Below, one piece after another: positions 43,801 to 53,688 of a DNA stretch of 64,000 nucleotides (position 1 is the stretch's first letter; every line of letters begins with the position of its first letter). Below the pieces are notes generated by a model that was not told where the DNA came from, made no database searches, and worked only from the letters and a program-made list of their open reading frames with translations. The translations under genes and the position numbers were made by a program. Source of the DNA: Archangium lipolyticum. GTDB taxonomy: Bacteria; Myxococcota; Myxococcia; Myxococcales; Myxococcaceae. The stretch lies in NCBI RefSeq assembly GCF_024623785.1, contig NZ_JANKBZ010000005.1, forward strand, positions 248,001 to 312,000, read 5' to 3'.

Positions 43801-46163
43801 GCCAGTCACCCAAGCCGGGCCCCACCCCGACTCCCGTGGGAGACATCCTGGGCAGGTCCGTGCCGCGCCTGGAGGCACGCGAGAAGGTGACGGGGCGCGC
43901 GGTCTACACCGACGACATGACGCTGCCCGGGATGCTGTACGGCGCCCTGCTGGGCAGCCCTCATCCCCATGCGCGCATCCTGTCGTACGACACCTCCCGG
44001 GCCCGGGCGATCCCCGGCGTCAGGGCCGTGCTCACGGCCGAGGAGCTTCCCGACCATCGCGTGGGCAGCGTCCTCAAGGATCAGCCGTTGCTCGCGCGTG
44101 GCAAGGTGCTCCATGAGGGCGAGCCCGTGGCCGCGGTCGCCGCCGTCGATCTCCAGACGGCCCGCAGAGCGCTCCAGGAGATCGACATCCGGTACGAGGT
44201 CCTCCCCGCGGTCTTCGATCCCGAGGAGGCGCTGCGCCCGGAGGCCCCCGTCCTCCACGAGCAGCGGGACACCTACCTCGACTTCCAGGCTCCCTCGCCG
44301 GAGCGGGCCCGGCACCCCAACGCCGCCTCGCACATCCGGCTCATCGAGGGAGAGCCAGAGCAGGTGTGGGAGCGCTGCGACGTCATCGTCGAGGACGTGT
44401 ACGAGACTCCCGCGCAGCAGCACATCTACATGGAGCCGTGCTCGACGCTGGCCTCGGTGGATCGCGACAGCGGCAAGGTGACCCTCTACACCTCGACCCA
44501 GTCGGTGTTCCGGGTGCAGGCCATCACCGCCGAGGCGCTGGGCATCCCCATGTCCCGGGTCCGGGTCATCGCCCCCCGGGTCGGCGGTGGGTTCGGCGGC
44601 AAGACCGAGATGACCAACCAGCCCATCACCGCGGCGCTCGCGCGGGCGGCGGGGGCGCCGGTCAAGATGACGCTCTCGCGCACGGATGACATGCGGATGA
44701 TGAAGTCGCGCCACGCGTGCCGCATCCACATGCGCACCGGTGCGACCCGGGATGGCCGCATCCTCGCGCGCAAGGTCCGGATCGTCTACGACACCGGTGC
44801 CTATGCCGACGATGGGCCGTTCGTCGCCAGCGTGGGGTCCTACTTCGCGCGCGGGCCGTACCGCATCCCTCACGTCGATATCGAGTGCTGGGCCGTGTAC
44901 ACCAACCGGCTCCGGGCCGCGGCGTTCCGGGGTTTTGGCAACCCGCAAATCCACTTCGCCAGCGAGCTACAGGTTGATCAGCTCGCCGGGAAGCTGGGCC
45001 TGGATCCCATCGACTTCCGGCTCCGCAACGCGCTCGAGACGGGTGAGCGGTGGCTCGGCGGCGCGCCCGTCGAGAGCGGTACGCTCAAGGACTGTCTGGA
45101 GCGGGCCCGGGAGGCCTCGGACTGGGTCCGGCGCCGGAGCCAGCGGGCCGCTTCACCCGGCAAGCGGCGCGGCATCGGGGTGGCGGCCGTGGGGCACGTG
45201 TCCGGGCTGCTGGGCTCGAGCGCCACGGTCCGGCTCAACGAAGATGGGTCCCTCACGGTCAACACCGGAGCCGTGGACATCGGTCAAGGCTCGGACACGG
45301 CGCTCGCCCAGTGCGCGGCCGCGGCCCTGGGTCTCCCCCTCGAGCAGATCAACTACAGCGGCCCCGACACGGATGTGTCGCCCTACGACTGGTGCACCGG
45401 CGGAACCCGCACCACCTTCACCGTGGGCCGGGTCATCACCCAGGCGTGCGAGCAGGTCAAACAGCAGCTCTTCGAGCAGGCCAGCGAGATGCTCTCCCGC
45501 CCGGTGCGACAGCTCGAGCTGCGGCCCGGCGGCATCGTGGGAGTCCAGGGGGAGCCCGGTGCCTCCGTCACGTTCGGAGCCATCTCCGCGCGAGCCCTCT
45601 ACTTCAAGGGCGGTCCGATCATCGCCAGCTCCCGCTGGCTGTTCCCGCCGACACCGATCGACACCCGCCAGACATCCGCCCAGGGACTGGCGTCGATGGG
45701 AAACGGCTTCTTCGTGTTCGCCGCGCAGGTGGCCGAGGTCGAGGTGGATGAGCTGACTGGCAAGGTCGAGCTGCTCGAGGCGTGGAGCGTCCACGACGTG
45801 GGCCGGACGATCAACCCCGCGGCGGCGGAGGGGCAGATCCAGGGCGGGTTCGTCCAGGGGCTTGGCTTCGCGCTGACCGAGGAGCTGGTGTGGAGCGAGG
45901 GCCACCTGCTCAATCCCTCGATGAGCAGCTACAAGGTCCCGGGCGCGCCCGATGTCCCGGTCGGCATCCATCCCATCCTGCTCGAGCATCCCTCGGGAGA
46001 GGGGCCGTTCGGAGCCAAGGGGGTTGCCGAAGTCAGCCTGGTGGGTGTGGCCCCGGCGATCTGCAATGCGATCCGCCATGCGACCGGTGCGACGGTCACC
46101 CGGATTCCCGCCACGGGTGAGCGCGTCCTGCGCGCGTTGCTGGCGCGTGAGGGGACCGGCTGA
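43797..46163 (+). CDS. Molybdenum hydroxylase molybdopterin-binding large subunit
   Basis: A 788-residue catalytic subunit of the xanthine dehydrogenase/aldehyde oxidase family, hydroxylating a heterocycle or oxidising an aldehyde with water. It opens with [25 protein letters not shown]-like sequence. The molybdopterin contacts include [11 protein letters not shown] (about 261-271), [10 protein letters not shown] (about 378-387) and [11 protein letters not shown], and the base Glu745 lies in [11 protein letters not shown]. The active-site loop lacks the VAYRCSFR signature of true aerobic CO dehydrogenase, so CO is unlikely as substrate. Downstream accessory genes for cofactor sulfuration or MCD insertion are not present. 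Placement beside mannanase may be coincidental or may reflect sugar- or lignin-derived aldehyde oxidation. Confidence 0.9.
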   Translation: MSQSPKPGPTPTPVGDILGRSVPRLEAREKVTGRAVYTDDMTLPGMLYGALLGSPHPHARILSYDTSRARAIPGVRAVLTAEELPDHRVGSVLKDQPLLARGKVLHEGEPVAAVAAVDLQTARRALQEIDIRYEVLPAVFDPEEALRPEAPVLHEQRDTYLDFQAPSPERARHPNAASHIRLIEGEPEQVWERCDVIVEDVYETPAQQHIYMEPCSTLASVDRDSGKVTLYTSTQSVFRVQAITAEALGIPMSRVRVIAPRVGGGFGGKTEMTNQPITAALARAAGAPVKMTLSRTDDMRMMKSRHACRIHMRTGATRDGRILARKVRIVYDTGAYADDGPFVASVGSYFARGPYRIPHVDIECWAVYTNRLRAAAFRGFGNPQIHFASELQVDQLAGKLGLDPIDFRLRNALETGERWLGGAPVESGTLKDCLERAREASDWVRRRSQRAASPGKRRGIGVAAVGHVSGLLGSSATVRLNEDGSLTVNTGAVDIGQGSDTALAQCAAAALGLPLEQINYSGPDTDVSPYDWCTGGTRTTFTVGRVITQACEQVKQQLFEQASEMLSRPVRQLELRPGGIVGVQGEPGASVTFGAISARALYFKGGPIIASSRWLFPPTPIDTRQTSAQGLASMGNGFFVFAAQVAEVEVDELTGKVELLEAWSVHDVGRTINPAAAEGQIQGGFVQGLGFALTEELVWSEGHLLNPSMSSYKVPGAPDVPVGIHPILLEHPSGEGPFGAKGVAEVSLVGVAPAICNAIRHATGATVTRIPATGERVLRALLAREGTG

Positions 46164-46192
46164 AGGGCCCAGGCCCGGGTAGACGCGCCACC

Positions 46193-46229
46193 GGCCTCCC
46201 CATGACGCTGTCGCCGTCATGAGGAGGCC
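46193..46229. terminator. Bidirectional hairpin between the Mo subunit and GH6 genes
   Basis: GGCCTCC-C-CATGACG pairs with CGTCATG-A-GGAGGCC around a 7-nt loop, giving 14 pairs with one mismatch. It sits between two convergent genes, where it can end both transcripts. There is no clear T tract. Confidence 0.6.
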
Positions 46230-46265
46230 GCGCATCAACCCGCTCGAGGGGGCTTCGAGTCCTGG

Positions 46266-48677
46266 CTACGGCTCGACGCCCCCGGCCAGCGTGCCATTGC
46301 GGTAGACGGTGATGCGGGTGTTCTCGCCGTAGGCCGTCTGGCCGCTCTTGAACGAGTAGTCATCCGCCTCGTTGAAGTTCGCCCAGTTCGACGTGTTCGC
46401 GCGCAGCTGGATGTCACCCGTGTCCTGGCCCGCCGCCAGCGTGCCGCCGAGGAAGCTGATCTCCAGGTAGTGGGTGGCGCCAGGACGCGGAGCGGCCAGC
46501 TGCACGGCCTGGAAGCTCATGTTCGAGCAGCCCTGGACGGCCCAATCGCAGACGATCTGAAGGGTGGCCGGGCTGTCCAGCGAGATGTAGTACCGGACCT
46601 TGAGGTCCGCCAGGTTGGCCGGCGTGGTGCCGCCGTTCTTCACCCGGAGGTGGGGCCTGACCTGGTTGTTGGCCGGGGCGTTGTTGTCTCCGTCGCGGTA
46701 GAGGACGGAGAGGGTGCCCGTGCTGACGGCCTGCGTCGTGGCGGAGACTTCGTTGGACGCGGCGGACTCGAGGGACGCCTTGTAGGCCGTCGCCTTGTAG
46801 TAATAGGTCGTGCTGGCGAGCAGGCCCGTGTCGGTGAAGCTGGTGGTGGTGCTGGTTCCCACCCGGTTCGCCGAGGTGATCGCCACGTTCGGCGAGGTGG
46901 AGCGGTAGAGGTTGTAGCCGGTGGCATCGGCGACGCCCGTCCAGCTCAGGTTGATCTGACTGGAGCTGGCCGCCGTCGCGAGCAGGCCGGTGGGCGCGGC
47001 CAGGACCTGCTCACCCGGAATCGCCGAGACCGCGCTGCTGTTGGCGCTCTCCCCGTTGGCGTTGGACGCGCTGACCACGAAGTAATAGGTCGTCCCATTG
47101 GTCAGCCCGGTGAGGGTGTAGGTCGTGCCCGTCACGGTCGTCACGTTCGTGAACGGTCCGCTGCTGGCCGTGCCCCGCTTGACGGTGTAGCTCGTCGCAC
47201 CGAGCGCGGCGCTCCAGCTGAGCGTCACCTGCTGGTTGCTCGGAGTGGCCGTCAGGCCCGTCGGCGAAAAGGGCGGGTCATTGTCGCCAGTGGTCAGCGG
47301 GACGGCCGGATACGCGTTCTGGACCAGCATCGAGAACTGCTCGTGGAACCAGTGGCCGGACAGCGGAGCGTTCGGCAGGGCCCCGGTCTTCGTGTTGTAC
47401 TTCGTGTCGTAGTCCGGGTTGCACATCGGGTCCGCGCCCTTGCCCTCGTTGTTCGGAATCTCCTTGCTGGCGCCGTCGGACTCGCCCGGCGGCTTGATCC
47501 AGACGAAGGCATCCAGGTGCGAGGCGGAATAGCCAGCCGGAGACGCCTGGGGCGGCTGACCCATGCCGGTACCACTGTGGTTGCACCAGAGGCCCCGGTG
47601 GGCCCGCCGGTCGACGCGGCCGGAGTTGGCGTACGTGTCGACCGTGGTACCGGTCGCACCCGTCGGCCGGTTGGGTCCGCCCCAGCCATTGCGCGATGTG
47701 TCGATGAGGAAGCCGATGTTGGCCGGCCAGCCCGCGGCCGTGAAGCCGGAGTAGAGGGACGCCGCGAAGTCGCTCTCGTCGAAGTTGGGGTTCCACTCGT
47801 AGAACTTCGCCGACTTGAGCTGCTGCCCGCCGACCGTCACGTTCGGATCCACCAGGTGCGGCTCCGCCAGGGGCGTGTAGTTGGACGTGTTGGTCACGAA
47901 GCCATCCACGCTGGACAGCCCGGCCGTCGTCGCGCCCACCACGGAGGTGTAGAGCGCGATCGTCTTCTGCCGGTTGTCGTCCCAGCCCAGCCAGCCCGAG
48001 TGGCCGATGTCCATGTAGATGTAGACATTCGGGATGGCGTGCAGCTTGTTCATGGCGTACTGCGCGGCCGCCACGTAGATGCCGCTGGAGTTGGCCTGGG
48101 CGCACTCCGGATCGCTCAGGTTGGTCACCAGGTTCGGCAGGCCGTCCGGCTCGAGGGCCGTGATGATCCGGATGTCCTGGTACTTCGGGTCGGCGAAGAC
48201 GGCCGCGATGGCATCGATATACTCCGTCTTGTAGCGCTGCAGTCCCTCCGCGCTCAGGGGCAGCTCGCCGTTGGACGCCAGCGCCGCGCAGTCACGGCCC
48301 GGCATGTCGTAGACGACGAAAGTCGCGGTGATGGGCTGGCCGGGCTTCTTCTGGGCCAGCGCCAGATCCAGGTGGTCACGCAAGCTCTTGCGGCCGCCAT
48401 TCACGCTGCCGCCATGAATCGCCGCGATGCGGTCGAGCCAGACCGCGGTCGGATACTTTTTGACCGTGCGCATCCTGGCGGCGAGGGTGCTGTCGGCCGT
48501 CTTGGCGATCGAGGTGTCGATCAGCGCCGCATAGTCGGGATTGACGTATGAGGTTGCGCCCTCGAATGGGTTGTCCACATGCACTGCCGCCGCTGCAACT
48601 CCTCCCGAGAGTGACAGGATTAGACTCGATAGGGTTGCCAGAGCCAGGAAACAGGTCCTTGCTTGCGCTCGTTGCAT
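46266..48677 (-). CDS. GH6 cellobiohydrolase/endoglucanase with two FN3 and CBM3
   Basis: An 803-residue secreted cellulase. Signal peptide at about 1-31 (LALATLSSLILSLSGGVAAAA). The GH6 domain (about 35-465) has Asp129 in VVYDMPGRDCAALASNGE and the catalytic acid Asp178 in ITALEPDGLPNLVTN, with DIGHSGWLGW and LIDTSRNGWGG lining the tunnel. Two FN3 modules (about 475-560 and 565-655) lead to a C-terminal CBM3 (about 660-803, VRYYISLDSPATLQIVCDW) for crystalline cellulose. ATG 48677 has AGGAGGG directly upstream. Divergent from the GH74 gene. Bacterial GH6 plus CBM3 is unusual, since GH6 commonly carries CBM2, and suggests module shuffling. Confidence 0.9.
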   Translation of the reverse strand: MQRAQARTCFLALATLSSLILSLSGGVAAAAVHVDNPFEGATSYVNPDYAALIDTSIAKTADSTLAARMRTVKKYPTAVWLDRIAAIHGGSVNGGRKSLRDHLDLALAQKKPGQPITATFVVYDMPGRDCAALASNGELPLSAEGLQRYKTEYIDAIAAVFADPKYQDIRIITALEPDGLPNLVTNLSDPECAQANSSGIYVAAAQYAMNKLHAIPNVYIYMDIGHSGWLGWDDNRQKTIALYTSVVGATTAGLSSVDGFVTNTSNYTPLAEPHLVDPNVTVGGQQLKSAKFYEWNPNFDESDFAASLYSGFTAAGWPANIGFLIDTSRNGWGGPNRPTGATGTTVDTYANSGRVDRRAHRGLWCNHSGTGMGQPPQASPAGYSASHLDAFVWIKPPGESDGASKEIPNNEGKGADPMCNPDYDTKYNTKTGALPNAPLSGHWFHEQFSMLVQNAYPAVPLTTGDNDPPFSPTGLTATPSNQQVTLSWSAALGATSYTVKRGTASSGPFTNVTTVTGTTYTLTGLTNGTTYYFVVSASNANGESANSSAVSAIPGEQVLAAPTGLLATAASSSQINLSWTGVADATGYNLYRSTSPNVAITSANRVGTSTTTSFTDTGLLASTTYYYKATAYKASLESAASNEVSATTQAVSTGTLSVLYRDGDNNAPANNQVRPHLRVKNGGTTPANLADLKVRYYISLDSPATLQIVCDWAVQGCSNMSFQAVQLAAPRPGATHYLEISFLGGTLAAGQDTGDIQLRANTSNWANFNEADDYSFKSGQTAYGENTRITVYRNGTLAGGVEP

Positions 48678-48771
48678 ACGTTCCCTCCTGATGAAATCTT
48701 TCAGCAGTTCGGAAAAACGGGAAAGAACATCCCGACTTGCAAAACGATCAAAAGCCGTAACCCACATACAA

Positions 48772-48785
48772 TGCAAACGTTCTCA
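48772..48785. promoter_or_regulatory. LacI-family-type operator, site 3
   Basis: TGCAAACGTTCTCA fits TGnnAnCGnTnnCA at every fixed position. It lies 95 bp upstream of the GH6 start codon, a position suited to repression of its promoter. Confidence 0.5.
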
Positions 48786-48978
48786 TTGCAACCTGTTCAC
48801 CGAAAAACAGGGCTGGTTCCCATGCTCAATGTGTGAGCGGATTGGAATGTCTTCCTTTTCCTGCCACGGGAAATCTACGGCCTCGTGGCAATGAGGATGT
48901 CTTGCAGTGGTCACCAGCCCTGAGGAGGCCTCCGCGGAGCCGATCTCTCGACGCAAGGCGTCAAGGCTCGTTCGGGCA

Positions 48979-48992
48979 TCGAAACGTTGTCA
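48979..48992. promoter_or_regulatory. LacI-family-type operator, site 4
   Basis: TCGAAACGTTGTCA shares AACGTTGTCATT with sites 1 and 2 in the other hydrolase promoter. It lies 207 bp from site 3 and about 290 bp before the GH74 start. Confidence 0.5.
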
Positions 48993-49279
48993 TTCCGTTT
49001 GGGGGTGTCCAGGCCCCGGCCCATGACGGAGTGCGTCAGCTCCCGCGGCAGGCACCTCGTCCGGCAATGCCGCAATGACAGAGCCAGCCAGGCTCCTGCG
49101 GTGGCGATGTGATTCGGCGCGTCGTGCCGCGAAAAGATTGTCACCCAGCGATTTCTTCTGGATTTTACAGATTATCGGGCTCACCTTGTCATGGATGGGT
49201 ACCCTGCGAGCGAATCTTGCGCTTTCGCGGGGAGGGCCATCCACCGCCAATCCAGCAAGCCCATGGCGGCGCATCGCTG

Positions 49280-52200
49280 ATGAGAGACATGTCGAAGATG
49301 TGGTGCAACCTGTCTGTGGGGGTCACTGCTGTGCTCGTGAGACATCTCAATAGAAGCGGTAGTGCGTGTCTGTTGGCCGTCATCGTCAGCACGCTCCTGG
49401 TGGGGAGCGTGTCAGCGGCGAGGGCGGCGTCAGGTGCCGCATACACCTGGCGCAGCGTCGTCACGGGCGGTGGCGGTGGGTTCATCCCGGGAATCGTCTT
49501 CAACAAGAAGGAGAAGGATCTGATCTACGCCCGGACCGACATCGGCGGCGCGTACCGGTGGGATGCCGCGACATCCAGCTGGATTCCGCTCTCCGACTCG
49601 ACGGGCTGGGTGGATTGGAACAAGAACGGCGTGGATGCCCTGGCGACCGATCCGGTCGAGCCGAACCGCGTCTATATGGCGACCGGCACCTATACGAACG
49701 ACTGGGATACGAACGGCCGGATCATGCGTTCGACCAACAAGGGCGATACGTGGCAGGTGACGCCCCTCCCATTCAAGGTCGGCGGCAACATGCCCGGGCG
49801 CTCCATGGGGGAGCGGCTGGTGATCGATCCGAACAAGAACAACATCCTCTTCTTCGGCGCCCGGAGCGGCAACGGGCTCTGGATGAGCACGGACTACGGA
49901 GCCACCTGGACCCAGGTCACCAGCTTCCCCAACCCCGGGACCTATGTCCAAGACCCCACCAACTCCTATGGGAACGACATCGTCGGGCTGGCGTGGATCA
50001 CCTTCGACCCGCGTACGGGTTCGGCTGGCAGCGCGACGCAGACACTCTACGTCGGCGTCGCGGACAAGGAGAACAACGTGTTCCGCAGCACGGACGGCGG
50101 TGCCTCCTGGGAGGCGGTTCCCGGGCAGCCCGTTGGCTATCTGCCGCACCATGGAGAGCTCTCCTCCACCGGCAACCTCTACATCTCCTATAGCGATGGT
50201 GTCGGCCCGTATGACGGCTCCAAGGGAGACGTGTGGAAGTTCAATACGGCGACGGGCGTCTGGACGAACATCAGCCCCGTTCCGAGCAGCAGCTCCGACA
50301 ACTATTTCGGCTACGGCGGTCTGGCCCTCGATGCGCGCAACCCGGACACGCTCATGGTCGCCACGCTGAACTCCTGGTGGCCCGACGCCATCATCTTCCG
50401 GAGCAGGGACGGCGGTGCTTCCTGGACCCGGATCTGGGACTGGGAGGGGTACCCGAGCCGGAAGCTCCGGTATGCGCTCGATATTTCGGGCGCTCCCTGG
50501 TTGACGATGGGCATCGAGCCCATTCCTCCGACTCCCTCTCCCAAGCTGGGTTGGATGATTGGAGATCTCGAGATCGACCCGTTCAACTCCAACCGGATGA
50601 TGTACGGAACGGGCGCCACCCTGTACGGCACGAACAACCTGACCGACTGGGATGTGGGCGGCACGGTGAAGATCTCCGTCATGGCGAAGGGAATCGAGGA
50701 GACCGCCGTCATGGAGTTGATCAGCCCTCCGGCTGGCGCTCCGCTCATCAGCGCGCTGGGCGATATTTCCGGCTTCCGCCATGACGACCTGACGGCACCG
50801 CCTTCCAAGACGATGTCCGTTCCGCAGTGGAGCACGACGTACGGCATCGACTATGCGGAGCTCAACCCGGGCTTCATGGTCCGTGTCGGGATGGCGGACT
50901 ACGCGTCGGATGCCAATGCCCGGTCGGTGGGTCTCTCCCATGATGGAGGCGCCAATTGGTACAAGGCCAGCGCCGAACCGTCGGGAACGAAGGGCGGAGG
51001 GACGGTCGCGGTTTCGGCCGATGGCAACTCCATCGTGTGGAGCACGTCGGACGTGGGGGTGTATTACTCGAAGTCGGGCGGAAATGGATGGACGGCCAGT
51101 GCCGGCATCCCGGCGGGTGCGAAGATCGCGTCCGACCGCGTGAACCCGGGCAGGTTCTACGCCTACTCCGCCGGCAGGTTCTACGTCAGCACCAACGGTG
51201 GCGCCACGTTCACCCAGACGGGCGCGGCGGGTCTTCCCAGCAGCGGAGCCGCTTCTCTCAAGGCCGTCCCCGGCCGCGAGGGCGACGTCTGGTTCGCGGG
51301 TGGCAATGAGAATCCCGGTCCCTACGGCCTGTGGCATTCAACCGATTCCGGCGCCACCTTCACGAAGCTGGCGAACGTGCAGGAGGCCGATGGCGTCGGC
51401 TTCGGAAAGGCGGCACCGGGACAGGGCTACATGGCGGTGTACGTCATCGCGAAGGTCGACGGTGTGCGCGGCTTCTTCCGTTCGGACGACGCGGGCGCTT
51501 CCTGGGTGAGAATCAATGACGCTCAGCATCAGTATGCGAGGGTCACGACCATCACCGGCGATCCGCGCGTGTATGGCCGCGTGTACGTGGGGACGAACGG
51601 CCGCGGTATCATCTATGGCGAGCCTGCCGGTAGCTCGCCGGTCAATCAGTCGACCATCAACCCGACGAGCGCCTCCTTCGACAAGAAAACGGACAAGCAG
51701 GCCGACATCCCGGTGGCGATGACGCTGAATGGGAACACGCTGAGCAGCATCCAGAATGGCTCGGTGACACTCGTCGCCGGTACGGATTACACCGTGTCGG
51801 GCTCGACCGTCACCCTCTCGAAGCGCTATCTGGCCACCCTGTCTGTCGGGACGACGAACCTGACGTTCAACTTCAGCGCGGGTACAGCCCCCATTCTGGC
51901 AGTCTCGGTGATCGATACCACCTCCACTGGCTCGGGGGCCCTCAAGGTGCAGATGTTCAATGGGTCCACCGCGGCGTCCCTCAATTCCATCAGCCCGAGG
52001 TTCAAGCTGGTCAACACCGGAACGGGTCCCGTGGCGCTCTCCAACGTCAAGATCCGGTACTACTACACCATCGATGGAGAGAAGGCTCAGAGCTTCTTCT
52101 GTGATTGGTCCCAGGTCGGCGGTTCGAATGTCACCGGAACCTTCGTCAAGATGACGACGCCGACGCCCGGTGCCGATCATTATCTCGAGGTCGGTTTCTC

Positions 52201-52387
52201 CAGCGGGGCAGGCAGTCTCGCGGCCGGGCAGAGCATCGACGTCCAGGTGAGATTCGCGAAGTCCGACTGGAGCAACTATACGCAGACGGGTGATTACTCC
52301 TTTGCTTCCACCGGCGCGGCCTACGCGGACTGGACGAGAGCACCTGCATACGTCTCCGGGGGCCTCCAGTGGGGCAGCGAGCCTTGA
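49280..52387 (+). CDS. GH74 xyloglucanase with X2 and CBM3
   Basis: A 1035-residue secreted enzyme. A long n-region and signal (ending VSAARAASG at about 51) precede the GH74 double seven-bladed propeller (about 55-790), with repeated TDIGGAYRW- and STDGGASW-like BNR motifs. The catalytic pair is Asp87 (YARTDIGGAYRW) and Asp495 (ALGDISGFRHDD). A CBM_X2/Ig-like module (about 795-885, TSASFDKKTDKQADIPVAM) and a CBM3 (about 890-1035, IRYYYTIDGEKAQSFFCDW) follow. GH74 enzymes cut xyloglucan; the CBM3 anchors to cellulose. The start is uncertain: ATG 49280, ATG 49289 or GTG 49337, none with a strong ribosome site. A bidirectional terminator follows. Confidence 0.9.
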   Translation: MRDMSKMWCNLSVGVTAVLVRHLNRSGSACLLAVIVSTLLVGSVSAARAASGAAYTWRSVVTGGGGGFIPGIVFNKKEKDLIYARTDIGGAYRWDAATSSWIPLSDSTGWVDWNKNGVDALATDPVEPNRVYMATGTYTNDWDTNGRIMRSTNKGDTWQVTPLPFKVGGNMPGRSMGERLVIDPNKNNILFFGARSGNGLWMSTDYGATWTQVTSFPNPGTYVQDPTNSYGNDIVGLAWITFDPRTGSAGSATQTLYVGVADKENNVFRSTDGGASWEAVPGQPVGYLPHHGELSSTGNLYISYSDGVGPYDGSKGDVWKFNTATGVWTNISPVPSSSSDNYFGYGGLALDARNPDTLMVATLNSWWPDAIIFRSRDGGASWTRIWDWEGYPSRKLRYALDISGAPWLTMGIEPIPPTPSPKLGWMIGDLEIDPFNSNRMMYGTGATLYGTNNLTDWDVGGTVKISVMAKGIEETAVMELISPPAGAPLISALGDISGFRHDDLTAPPSKTMSVPQWSTTYGIDYAELNPGFMVRVGMADYASDANARSVGLSHDGGANWYKASAEPSGTKGGGTVAVSADGNSIVWSTSDVGVYYSKSGGNGWTASAGIPAGAKIASDRVNPGRFYAYSAGRFYVSTNGGATFTQTGAAGLPSSGAASLKAVPGREGDVWFAGGNENPGPYGLWHSTDSGATFTKLANVQEADGVGFGKAAPGQGYMAVYVIAKVDGVRGFFRSDDAGASWVRINDAQHQYARVTTITGDPRVYGRVYVGTNGRGIIYGEPAGSSPVNQSTINPTSASFDKKTDKQADIPVAMTLNGNTLSSIQNGSVTLVAGTDYTVSGSTVTLSKRYLATLSVGTTNLTFNFSAGTAPILAVSVIDTTSTGSGALKVQMFNGSTAASLNSISPRFKLVNTGTGPVALSNVKIRYYYTIDGEKAQSFFCDWSQVGGSNVTGTFVKMTTPTPGADHYLEVGFSSGAGSLAAGQSIDVQVRFAKSDWSNYTQTGDYSFASTGAAYADWTRAPAYVSGGLQWGSEP

Positions 52388-52412
52388 TGGCGCATCCGGG
52401 GAATGCGTAGTC

Positions 52413-52446
52413 CAGGGCCGGGGCCATGTTTCAGGCCCCGGCCCTG
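52413..52446. terminator. Bidirectional terminator between GH74 and alkC-like genes
   Basis: CAGGGCCGGGGCC and GGCCCCGGCCCTG form a perfect 13-bp stem with an 8-nt loop (ATGTTTCA) between convergent stop codons. It is one of the strongest hairpins in the window. Confidence 0.75.
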
Positions 52447-52461
52447 CCGGGCGGGAGCGCC

Positions 52462-53571
52462 TCAATCGACGACGGTGAAACTCCCCAGGTCCGTGGTCTG
52501 GCCATTGACGAGTGCCTCGACCCGGTGCGTGCCCGTGTAGTGCTTTCGCGTCGTCATCGTGGCGAAGGAGATCGTCTTCTCGAGGGTGCAGGATGCGCCA
52601 GGGAGGAGATCGACGTTGCCGCCCTTGAAGACCTTTGGACTGGCCGAGCCGTTCGCCTTGATGAAGTGCACGGCGAAGTCGACGACGGCCTGCTGCCGTG
52701 TCCGCGCGCGGTTGGTGACGGACAGGGTCATCCCCACGCTCTCGCCCAGCCGGACCCGCTTGGGCCGGAACGAGGCCGTCACCTCGAGCTCTCCGCCTCC
52801 GCGGAACCCGAGCACCGAGAGGGCTCGCGCGTCTCCTCGCTTCACGGCGGAGCGGAGCGCATGGCGGATGATCCACTGCCGTTCCGGTGAGGCCCCTTCA
52901 CTCCACCGTGCGCAGGTGTCCACCAGGATGTCCGGATGGTCCTTGCCGATGTCGTTCAGGTTGTTGGCGACGGAGCGCCGGACGTAGAGCTCGGGATCGT
53001 CCTTGAGCAGCTCGAGCAGCGCGAGCACCGGGCGCGGATCCTCCTGGAACGCGCGGAGGCGGGAAGCCCAGGGCAGCCGGGGCCTCGTGCCCTCCGAGAC
53101 GAGCCGCCGGACGTGGGCGCTCGGATCCTTCGTCCACTGCTGGAGACGGTTCAATGTCTCGCGTGGGTAGCGCTCGAGGAACGGGCGGATGGAGAACTCC
53201 GCGGTGAACCGTTTGGTGAGCTCGTACTGGGCGCGCATCGACGTCTCGAAATGGCCGAGCCCGTGCTCCGCTACGTACATGGTGTGGGGCAGGTAGATGA
53301 ACACCCCCATGCCCTGGAGCTCCTGGCGTTCGAGCTCCGGCCCGAGCGAACGCAGGAGGATTCCGGCCGCGTGCTCGAAGTCACCCGGGAGCGCCCGGTG
53401 CATCGCCTGCATGATGTGGCGGGCCCGGCCCAGCAGCTCGTGTGCCTCGAGCCCCTCGGTGGCCTCGGCCAGGAAGCGTTGTCGCGGGAAGGACGGGTGG
53501 GCGCCATTCAGCATGGCGGCGATGCGCTCCACCACACTCCGGTTGAAGAAGTTCTTGAGCTGCTCCGGCAT
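52462..53571 (-). CDS. alkC: AlkC-like DNA alkylation repair protein
   Basis: A 369-residue protein. The N-terminus MPEQLKNFFNRSVVERIAAML and the following HEAT-like helical repeats (YVRRSVANNLNDIGKDHPDILVDTC, ERQWIIRHALRSAVKRG) match the AlkC/AlkD family of monofunctional DNA glycosylases that remove 3-methyladenine without flipping the base. The last 100 residues or so (about 265-369) are a beta-sandwich (VRLGESVGMTLSVTNRA...YTGTHRVEALVNGQ) like the Ig-type domain reported in AlkC. That domain contributes to DNA binding there. The start ATG 53571 is separated from the divergent kinase gene by 117 bp. Confidence 0.83.
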   Translation of the reverse strand: MPEQLKNFFNRSVVERIAAMLNGAHPSFPRQRFLAEATEGLEAHELLGRARHIMQAMHRALPGDFEHAAGILLRSLGPELERQELQGMGVFIYLPHTMYVAEHGLGHFETSMRAQYELTKRFTAEFSIRPFLERYPRETLNRLQQWTKDPSAHVRRLVSEGTRPRLPWASRLRAFQEDPRPVLALLELLKDDPELYVRRSVANNLNDIGKDHPDILVDTCARWSEGASPERQWIIRHALRSAVKRGDARALSVLGFRGGGELEVTASFRPKRVRLGESVGMTLSVTNRARTRQQAVVDFAVHFIKANGSASPKVFKGGNVDLLPGASCTLEKTISFATMTTRKHYTGTHRVEALVNGQTTDLGSFTVVD

Positions 53572-53688
53572 GGACCGGGGATTAGCGCGTCCTCTGGCGA
53601 GGCTCTAGTCGGGACTTCGAGGCCTCCTTTCAGCCGGGTCTCCCGGTGAAGTACAATTGCCGATTTATACGGCCTTACGGTTATTCTC

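Larger units (their letters stand above)
48678..49279 (+). other. 602-bp divergent promoter region between GH6 and GH74
   Basis: No gene is called. Two LacI-type palindromes occur, at 48772-48785 near the GH6 side and at 48979-48992 near the middle. The first about 200 bp beside GH6 is relatively AT-rich, as expected for a promoter. Short frames across the region lack coding character. Confidence 0.6.

Noticed and set aside
42486-46163. Molybdenum hydroxylase as an aerobic carbon monoxide dehydrogenase
   Set aside because: Subunit order fits, but the VAYRCSFR active-site signature of form I CO dehydrogenase is absent from the large subunit.
46470-48551. 693-codon rightward frame opposite the GH6 gene
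   Set aside because: Antisense shadow; the leftward frame has a full GH6-FN3-CBM3 architecture.
48911-49144. 77-codon leftward frame between GH6 and GH74
   Set aside because: Crosses operator site 4, has no ribosome site and no coding-like composition.
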